In this document: piece after piece, positions 25,853-34,800 of the stretch
Layout: every line of letters begins with the position of its first letter
How positions within the stretch are numbered: position 1 is the first letter of the stretch
Assembly (NCBI GenBank): GCA_025916675.1
Contig: CP098402.1
Span: forward strand, 863,205 to 927,204
Length of the DNA stretch: 64,000 nucleotides
Source: Phycisphaera sp.
Lineage (GTDB): Bacteria; Planctomycetota; Phycisphaerae; Phycisphaerales; UBA1924
Direction: 5' to 3'
Made by a program: the position numbers and the translations under genes
The notes under the pieces: generated by a model
The model's input: the letters and a program-made list of their open reading frames with translations, nothing else
What the model was told of the DNA's origin: nothing
Database searches by the model: none

Positions 25853-26764
25853 ATGCCCGGCGTGTTTGGATCTGTGCGAGACTGGCTACGGGGTTCGCCA
25901 GACGATCGCCCGCCGACCGCCCGGCTTGCGGTCTTTGGCAAGCATCCCGGTTGGGATGACCACATCGACGACATCGGGCTCGACACGGACGAACTCATTA
26001 TGGTTCGGCGCATGTTGTATACCGGCGGCATCGCTTCAAACATCGATTCGGGCTATTGGGGAAAGCTCGAACCAGATGATCGGATCGCGAAGTTCGGACA
26101 TGTGTTTCTATGGCAGGTTGGCCGAGTGTCGCTCGTTGGTCGGCTGTGGCCAACCTCCGACGGGAAGGGCCGGACGAAGTATCCGATGGTGGCGTGCGCT
26201 CAGATAGAGGGGCTGCCGCCTGCTGTCGCGATCAAGGTTGCATGGCCCGAGCTTGAGCGGCTGGAATCGGGCTGCGCCGCAACAACTGATGCGGGCGCTG
26301 TGCGGCAACTCACAGTCGACGCGGGCCAGAGCCTCCAACGTGCGGTTGCCCAACATCTCGAGACGTTGCTTCGCCCCGAAGAGGCGATCGCGGCGCTCCG
26401 AACGTCTGGAGTGTTCCCGGAACAGGGGCTCCAGCGTGTGATGTACCGCCTTGACCCGAACCGGACCGGCCTGCTCGACGACGCGTATCCCGAGGTGCGT
26501 GTGCCATCGATTGGCCGTGATGCTAATGCGTTGGCGGCGTGGGTGACGTTCCTCTCGCTGTGGGGTGGCTCGCCGTCGCGGCTCTTGATCCATGGGTTCG
26601 AGGGCGGCTGGATCGACACGATCCTGGGCGCGGCGCGGCCCGCGGCACTCTCGTGCCTCCTTCGGTCGCCGCTTAGCCTGCCGCTGACGAGTGAGGTTCC
26701 GTATTCCCTCGAACCCTCCTTCCTGAGTTGGGCCGATCACGCACTGACGCAGGTGGGCCAATGA
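25853..26764 (+). CDS. tagF: T6SS-associated protein TagF-like
   Basis: A 303-residue soluble protein matching the TagF pattern: FGKHPGWDDHIDD near the start (family GKLPxxGDF-like), then a VGRVSLVGRLWPTSDGKGRTKYPMV stretch equivalent to the P-S-D-x-x-G-R-x-F/Y-P block. In well-studied systems TagF is a post-translational repressor that binds Fha or TssL and is countered by the TagQRST/PpkA threonine phosphorylation pathway. No Fha gene or active kinase/phosphatase pair is seen in this cluster, so its partner is unclear. GGATT precedes the ATG. The stop overlaps the tpsB start by 4 bases. Confidence 0.75.
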   Translation: MPGVFGSVRDWLRGSPDDRPPTARLAVFGKHPGWDDHIDDIGLDTDELIMVRRMLYTGGIASNIDSGYWGKLEPDDRIAKFGHVFLWQVGRVSLVGRLWPTSDGKGRTKYPMVACAQIEGLPPAVAIKVAWPELERLESGCAATTDAGAVRQLTVDAGQSLQRAVAQHLETLLRPEEAIAALRTSGVFPEQGLQRVMYRLDPNRTGLLDDAYPEVRVPSIGRDANALAAWVTFLSLWGGSPSRLLIHGFEGGWIDTILGAARPAALSCLLRSPLSLPLTSEVPYSLEPSFLSWADHALTQVGQ

Positions 26765-28761
26765 CCGTTTCCATCGTCATACGCCAGCAATTGGTCACAC
26801 TGATGGTGTTGGTCTGCGTTGTGGCGTCTTGTCGGGTGCATGCCGCTCAAGTACCCGTTGAGCCGGTACCCGAGGAGGTGCCCGATGTGCAAACTCAGGT
26901 CGAGGCCGGCGATTCCGATCGCGAGCTCGATACAGGACCCGGCCCTATTCCGAGCGTTCTCGCCGAGCCCGCCTACCCGATCACACGGATCCTCCTCCAG
27001 TACGCCGACGACCACTCTGGCCTGCCCTTGCTGCTTGGTGCCCGCCAGATTCCGATCGAGTTGGGTGTTGCCCCTGACGGATCGCTTGCCTCGCCGCACG
27101 AAGGCCTCCAGACCGTCACGCTGCTGCTCATCGACCTACGCGATGATCAGCAGGTCGTCTTGAGGGCGAGCGCGATCGACGTGATCGCTTCGGCACTGGT
27201 TCGGTGGTTCAACGCGCAGGACATCATCGGTGTCTATGTCACGACAGAGGGCAGTGATGTTGACCCGTTCACGCGAGAGGATCTGCGTCCTGCGGACCGG
27301 CAGAGCCTCCGACTGGTGATTCGCGTCGGCCGCGTCACGTCGATTGCCACGATTGGCTCGGGCTCACGGTTCCAACGCACGGCCGAGGGCAGTACTGTAA
27401 ATCTACCGCAGCACGAGCCAATCATCGAGAACTCGCCTATCCAACCCTGGGAAGGTAGTGGGGAGCGTCGGGATCTTCTAAGAGCCCGCGAATTGGATGA
27501 CTACGTGCTCCGCTTCAGCCGCCATCCGAATCGTCGGGTTGATGTGGCGGTGGCGGCGGGGGCGGAGCCCAACGAGGCGGAGTTGCAATACCTCGTGCGT
27601 GAGAACAGGCCGTGGTCGCTCTTCGCCCAGGTCTCGAACACGGGCACGTCACAGACCGGAGAGTGGCGCCAGAGGTTGGGATTCAGCCACACTCAGCTGA
27701 CCGGCCGCGATGACATCTTCCAACTCGACTACATCACCGCGTCGTTCGATGGTGCCCAAGCGGTCGTTGCGAGCTATGACACGCCCTTGGGGAGCGATCG
27801 GGTGCGTTTCCGGGGGAGTGCTTCGTATAGCGAGTTCCAGGCGAGCGACGTAGGAGCCGCAGACGAGACCTTCAGCGGCGAGAGTGTCTCGGTCGGCGGC
27901 GACGTGCGCGTCAACGTGTTCCAACGCCGCGAACTCTTCGTTGATGTGTACGGCGGAGTTCGTTGGTCAGGCGAGCGCATCCGAAACGACGTGATCGACA
28001 TTACGGGAGATGAGAACTTCCTCCTGCCGCGTGTGGGCGTGTCGGTCGAGCGGAGGCGGGATACCTCATCGCTATTCGCTGATGCCCATCTGGAATTCTC
28101 GCTGCCGGGCATTTCTGCGACCAGCGCCGCCGGCGTTGAACGGCTCGGCCGGATCGATGTCTCGCGCGATTGGTATGTTCTTCGGGGCCAAGTGGAAGGA
28201 TCAACGTTCCTCGAACCGCTGCTTGATCCGCTGGGGTGGAGGGACGTATCGACCCCAGAGACCTCGACGCTCGCGCATGAAATCGCAGCATCGCTTCGTT
28301 GGCAGTACGCTATCGACTCTCGGCTGATCCCGTCGTCGCAGTTCCAGTCCGGCGGGTTCTATTCCGTTCGTGGCTATCCCGAGTCAGCTGTTTCGGGCGA
28401 CAGCGGGGTGATCGGGAGCGCCGAATATCGGTATTACTTTGCTCGATCACTCCCGGTTGAGCCGGAGCCACGTCGTGCGATGGGGCAGAAGTTCCGGTTC
28501 GCTCCGCCCCAGCCCTATGGCCAGGCCGATTGGGACCTGATCCTCCGGGCGTTTACGGACGTCGGGTTCGTGACCGACACAAGGGCACTCTCGTTTGAGG
28601 GGAACGATACACTTATCGGGGCTGGAGTCGGTGCCGAGCTGAGGTTTGGCCGGAGTGTGGGCGCACGGGTCGATCTGGCGTTCCCACTCCGCGATCTCGA
28701 GTCGGCTGGCGTAAAGAGTTGGGATGGCCGCGTGCATTTTTCGCTCACCGTGGTCTATTAG
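26761..28761 (+). CDS. Two-partner secretion outer-membrane transporter (TpsB, FhaC/ShlB type)
   Basis: A 666-residue Omp85-superfamily protein. A signal peptide (VTLMVLVCVVASCRVHA) precedes an acidic, proline-rich linker. Residues about 70-240 look like POTRA domains (NAQDIIGVYVTTEG, LVIRVGRVTSIAT). The remainder is a transmembrane beta-barrel with alternating aromatic strands and the diagnostic VRGY tip motif (GFYSVRGYPESA, about residue 535). ATG 26761 overlaps the tagF stop (ATGA), so it is translated from the T6SS message. The partner FHA-like protein lies 44 bases downstream. Its role is export of that protein across the outer membrane. Finding such a transporter inside a T6SS operon is unusual. 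Confidence 0.9.
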   Translation: MTVSIVIRQQLVTLMVLVCVVASCRVHAAQVPVEPVPEEVPDVQTQVEAGDSDRELDTGPGPIPSVLAEPAYPITRILLQYADDHSGLPLLLGARQIPIELGVAPDGSLASPHEGLQTVTLLLIDLRDDQQVVLRASAIDVIASALVRWFNAQDIIGVYVTTEGSDVDPFTREDLRPADRQSLRLVIRVGRVTSIATIGSGSRFQRTAEGSTVNLPQHEPIIENSPIQPWEGSGERRDLLRARELDDYVLRFSRHPNRRVDVAVAAGAEPNEAELQYLVRENRPWSLFAQVSNTGTSQTGEWRQRLGFSHTQLTGRDDIFQLDYITASFDGAQAVVASYDTPLGSDRVRFRGSASYSEFQASDVGAADETFSGESVSVGGDVRVNVFQRRELFVDVYGGVRWSGERIRNDVIDITGDENFLLPRVGVSVERRRDTSSLFADAHLEFSLPGISATSAAGVERLGRIDVSRDWYVLRGQVEGSTFLEPLLDPLGWRDVSTPETSTLAHEIAASLRWQYAIDSRLIPSSQFQSGGFYSVRGYPESAVSGDSGVIGSAEYRYYFARSLPVEPEPRRAMGQKFRFAPPQPYGQADWDLILRAFTDVGFVTDTRALSFEGNDTLIGAGVGAELRFGRSVGARVDLAFPLRDLESAGVKSWDGRVHFSLTVVY

Positions 28762-28805
28762 AGGTGGGGCATCCGCGTTTGCGCGGGTTCTATAGGGGGA
28801 ATGTC

Positions 28806-31800
28806 ATGGATGCTCGCCAATCTCGTCCTACGTCGGATCGGATCGGTCGTCTTCTCGTGCTCGCGGGGACGACGCTGACAGTGCAAGCCGTTGCTTTGGC
28901 TGGCCCCGAGGGCGGCCGCGTGGTGCATGGTGGGGCATCCATCGAACGGGCCGGCCCTATAACCACGATTCGTGCCCAGAACAACGCGATCCTGGCGTTT
29001 GATCGATTCGATATCTCGGCCCACGAGACGGTGCGCTTCCTCCAGCCGACAGTGAATTCGCGGGTGCTGAATCGCATCACCGGGAACGATCCGTCGATCA
29101 TCGCCGGTTCATTGCTCGCCAACGGCCAGGTCTACATCGTGAACCCGGCGGGCATCTACTTCACTGGGACTTCGATCGTTGATGTGGGCGGGTTGTATGC
29201 CGCTGCGGGCAACATGACCAACCAGGACTTCCTGGCCAATGTCGACACCTTCACGCTTTCAGGGGTGGTGTCCAATCACGGCCTGATCCAGGGCTCGGCC
29301 ATCCACCTCCTTGGGCGTGAGGTCGCGAACCACGGGACGATCATCGCCGACGAGGGCATCGTCGCGCTCGGCTCGGGCGACGAGGTGCTGATGGGTGCGC
29401 CGCGGACGCGGATCTACGCGAAGCCGCAAGTCGGGCCGAGCAACAAACCCCACGGGAGTGTTGAGAACAGTGGCAACATCCAGGCCGAGCGGGTGGCCAT
29501 CGGTGCGGGTGATCTGTTCAGCGTGGCCCTACGGAGCAGTTCGAGTATTCAGGCGCGGCAGGTTGAGATCCGTGCCGGCCGTGGCTCTCGCATTGATGTC
29601 GCAGGTGACATTGATGCCAGCACGAGCGAAACTGGCCAACACGGTGGAGCGATCACGGTGGTTGGCCAGCGTGTGGCCGTGGATGACGCGACCCTTGATG
29701 CGAGCGGCCCGGGTGGTGGAGGGACTATCGAGATCGGAGGCGGGTATCGAGGTGCGGGCGAGCATCGTGCGCGCCGCGTCTCCATCGGATCTGGCACCAC
29801 GTTGCGCGCCGATGCGACCGCGTTCGGTGATGGCGGCCGTGTGATCACCTGGGCCGATCATTCAACGACGTATGACGGCCTTGCTACGGCCCGGGGTGGA
29901 CCTGAGGGCGGCGACGGCGGCCTCGTCGAGACCTCGGGCAAGGTTCGGTTGCGGGCGGCGGGCCTTGTCGATGCGAGCGCGCCGCGAGGGAAGGGGGGCC
30001 TTTGGTTGCTCGACCCGCTCGATGTTGTGATTTCTGACGCAACGACGACGCCTCCGGTCGGCGGAGTGTTCAGCCCCGGAGCCAGCGGTGCCACGGTGTC
30101 GGCCACGGATATTCGCGACGTGCTCGAATCTGGAACGAACGTTCTCGTGACGACCGACGTCGCTGGACCCGAAACCGGGAACATTACCTGGCTCGCCGGC
30201 AACCCGCTTGTGGCATCGCTTGTGGGTGTTCAGACGCTGACTCTGGACGCCAACGGTTCGATCGATCTCCAATCGGACATTACGGCGACCGGGGCGGCTC
30301 TTGATCTGGTGTTGGAGTCGGGCACTGGCGTGTTACCCGATTCGGTCGGCGATGTCGGGCTGGCCGACGGTATCTCGATCGATCTGAACGGCGGTGTGTT
30401 CACGGCCAGCGGTGCCGGGGCGTTCATTGCGGGTCAAACGCACACAATTGCGGCCTCGGCATTGGCGTTCGACTTTGATGGCAACGTCACTCTGCGGAAT
30501 ACCTTGGATACGAACCTCGCAGCATCGAGCACCGACGATACCTTCGACATAACGGCCCCGACGGTAACTGTCGCGGGCACGCTTGCGGCGGGTAACGGTG
30601 TCGTGCTTGACGGTGACGCCGTGCTGTCCGCGGATCTGTCCGCTGGAACTGGGGGTGTACGCATCACCGGAGCGACAGCTGTCAGTAATGATGTCGGTGT
30701 ATCTACTACGGGTGGCGGGGATATCGAATTCTCGGGCGTAGTTGATGGTGCTGTGGCCGGCGCGAACGATCTTGATCTGTCGGCCGGTACGGGGTCGATC
30801 ACGCTTGGCGATGATGTGGGTGGCACGACACGCCTCGGCGGGTTCACGATCAACTCGGCAAACGACGTGAATGCGACCGCGATTCGCTCGTCCTCGCTGC
30901 AGCAAGTGAGCGGCACTGGAACGACTTCGATCTCGACGCTCAATGTATCCGGAGCTTCGGGTGCGACGCTTAGTGGCGCGGCGTTCGATCTGGGCGCGAT
31001 CGATGCTGCGACCGGCGGGCTGTCGATATCGGCGTCGGGCGACATAGACCTGGCGGGGTCGCTTGATGTTGCCGGAGACGTTGACGTGGTCTCAGGTGGT
31101 GTCGCAACCGTGTCCGGATCGTCGTTCGATGCTGCCTCGTTTCTCTTTGGTGGGGCCGGGTCCGCGAGGATCGGTTCGGACGTCAGCTCCAACGGAGACA
31201 TTGTGTTCGATGTCCCGTTGCAACTCACCCAGGCAGCGGTTTTCGAGTCTTCGGTCGGCAACATCGAAGTAAACTCGACGCTTCAAGCCGGGGCGAACGA
31301 TCTGGCATTGTCCGCGAACGGAATCAACCTCTCGGGTGGGGTTGGTTCGGTCGGTGGCACCGGAAACATCACGTTCCAGCCAATTGGGAACGGCGATTCC
31401 ATCGGCATCGTGTCGGCAGGAGACTTGTCGATCTCTGGCTCGACCCTGGCCGCGTTGGATGACGGGTTCTCGAGAATTATTGTCGGTCGCGGGAGCGGCG
31501 CGCACGACATCGCCATTGGGGCGGTGAGTTTCTCTGACCCGGTCTTGTACAGAGCACCCACTGGTACGGCTTCGCTTGATGCCGGGCTTACCATGACCGA
31601 TCTTGCGGGCGTGGAGTTCGACGCAGGCGAGTTGGTTGTCGCTACGGCTCTCGGTGTTTCCACCGATGGTGGCTCGATCACGGCCGGAGGCGTACGTCTG
31701 GCTGACGGGATCGGCGCTGCGTTCAGTTCGGCGGGTGGTCATATCCTGATCGATGGCCCGCTGCTCGGGACGGCAGGAGGAGCAGCCGAGTCGCTTGCGT

Positions 31801-34800
31801 TCGATGCCGGTGCCGGCGACGTCACTATTGATGGTGTGGTGTCCGGTTTGTCAGATCTGTCGTTCTTGTCGGCTCGGAACGCTTCATTGCAGTCGGTCAC
31901 GCTCACGGGCACGCTGGAAACGACGGCATCGCTTACCGGAGATATGGCCTTCGGGGGTGCAGTGGATGTCGCTCGATTGGACGTGTCGGCCGCTACGGTG
32001 AGTTTTGCTGACGCATTGTCGAGTACCAACGAGATCGTGATTGCCACGCCCGGTGGAGCCACGCTCTTCGCGTCGATGGACGCGGGCGGGGATATCACGG
32101 TGGCCGGCCCCGTCGAATTGCGTGGTGATGTAGAGAGTGTCTCGGGCGACGTCACACTAACCGGTTCGACATTGCTCGGATCGACGGTTTCGGTGCGTGC
32201 TCTGGCGGGGACACTGCAACTCTCGGCTGTCGATACCGATGGGAACGATCTGGGATTGCGCGCCGGTGAGATTGATCTGGCTGGCGGAGCCTCGAGCGTG
32301 GGGGGTGGGGGAGCCCTTTTGATCGAGCCGGCAAGTGATGGGACAGCCATTGCATTGGGGTCGGCGGCCGGGGTGGGAAGTGGCCTTGATCTCGGGCAGG
32401 ACGACCTTGATGCGCTCGCCCTCGGGTTCGATTCGGTGACGGTCGGTCGGGCAGCGGGCTCGCATTCGATCCAGATCGGCGACACGACGTTTCGCAACTC
32501 CACCGTGCTTCGATCGCCAAATGGCCAGTTGGCGGTTTCGGGCATCGTCGATTCCAGTGGCTCGGATCTCACACTCACCGGCTCGACGCTTCTGGGCAAC
32601 ACGATCCTGACGGGCGGTGGCGATCTGCTGCTCACCGGCGGGGGCGTTACGCTGCAAGTCGACGGCGTGCTCGACACGACCAACGGCGGTGCGGGCGGTG
32701 CCGTCACGATCATTGGCGACGTTGATTCGGCCGACGCTACGATGCCGCGAAGCCTGGCGATCACGGCAGGTAGCGGCGATGTCACGCTTGGTGACACGGG
32801 AAGGACGCGGTCGCTGGCCTCGTTCTCGCTTGGAACGACCGGTGCGGCTTCGCTGGGTGGTCTGGTGGTCAACGGCGACCTAGCCATCACAGCGGCGGAT
32901 ACGATGTTCCGTGAGAGCGTAACTGCTGGTGGAGACGCGACGATTACGTCGGATGTCATTATCACAGGTACATTTGAAGCGAACCAGGATCTTGTGATCG
33001 CCGGCAGCGTTGTGCTTTCGGGCGATTCGATACTCCGCAGCGGGAGTGGGGCCGTACGTGTCGACGGGCCGATCGAGGGTGATTCGTCGGCATCACCGCG
33101 CTACTTGACTATCGAGGCGAGCAACGGTGATGTTGAGTTGCTCGGTAGCGTCGGCGCGGCTGGCGGTGTGGGCGATGTGGTGATTGACAGCGGTGGCACA
33201 GTTTCGGCGCAGTCCATCCGATCGGCGGGCGACGTGTCGCTCAACGGTGCGGATCTCCTGCTCGGGGGTGGGCTCGTGGCCACAGGCTCGGTCGAACTTG
33301 ATGGGCCGCTGCACCTTGGTGGAGACATCGACGCTGGCTCGAGTGTGCGCGTCAACAATCGTTTGACCTTACTGACCGATACGGAGGTGCGCGGTGAAGG
33401 CGTTCAGTTCTTCGGTACGATCAATGGGGATCACGAGCTTGCCATCGATGGGCGAGGTGATGCGGCGGAATTGCGTTCACCGGTTGGTGGTACCACGGCC
33501 TTGTCGAGCCTTCAGATCGGAGGGGCGTCCGCGAGATTTGGAGATGTCCTGCTCGACGGAGCGCTGGTTGTCGATGCCGCCGGGGACGTCTCGTTTGTTG
33601 GCTCGGATGTGGTTGCGGGTTCGATCGATATCACTGGTTCGCGGTTGGTTATCTTGGGGGCAGCGGCGCGCGAGCTTCGAACGACTGGTGGTGTACTCAG
33701 GCTACCAGACATAGAACTCGGTGCCAGTCCCGTGCTCACGCTGGCCTCTTCCGGTGGCAACATAGTCGTGTCGGGCCTGTCATCGGTATCGCAGGGATCG
33801 CTTGACGCATTCGCGGGTGCCGGCACCATCGAATTGGGCGGCGCATCCGGGCTCGAACGAATCACGATCGTCGCTCGGGACGTCGACTTGACTGGTTCCA
33901 TTGAAGCGGACGAGTTTTCGCTGCAACCCTCCAACGCGGCGAGGCCAATCGTGCTTGGCGGGCCGGGTGGTTCGGCGGGCCTCGAACTCTCTGCGGCAGA
34001 ACTCGCGCGATTGTCGGATGGATTCCGCTCGATCGTGATCGGCCGGCCGGACGGGACGGGTGGCATCGATGTTCTCGGAGGGACTTTGCGAGCCCCGCTC
34101 GTTCTCGACGGCGGGCTCGGTTCGGTTCGCGTCAGCGGGTCGCTTGCCGGCGTGGGCAACGCAATCCTCACGGTTCGTGGTAGCTTGATTGAATTCGGTG
34201 GTAGCATTACGACTCAGGGAGGTGCCATCCTATTCGAGGCCCCGGTGCTTCTGTTCGCGGACTCTTCGCTCGTGAGCCAGGGTGGGGACTGGAGCACGGC
34301 AGATGGCATTGAGGGCGCGTTTGCGCTCAACGCCGATGTGGGCTCTGGGGCGATTGACATTGGCGACGACGTGTCGGTCGCCTCGCTCGATCTCTCGGCG
34401 GCGGCTATTGATCTCGGGAACGAGACTCGAACGAGCGGCTCGCAGCGATTCGCTGGGGTGCTTCGTCCGGGCGAGCGACTCGTCGGCGGTTCGATCATCG
34501 TGCTGGGGCCGATGCAACTCACTGGTGACACCCGTATTGAATCGAGCGGAGACGTCGAGCTCGGCGCGGTTGACGGGAATGCGGCGCTCGTGATCCGCGC
34601 GGGCGATCGAGCCCAAGCAGGACCCATCGGTGGCACAACGGCGCTCCGATCGCTCGACATCGAAGCCGCAAGCGCGTTTCTGGAGTCGGTCCGCACATCC
34701 GGCAACGTCCGCGTCCGAGCGGGCGATATTTCTGTTGGTGACAATCTGCTGGCTCAGGGTACTGGGTCGATCTTGCTCGATGGCAGTGTCGACGTGGACG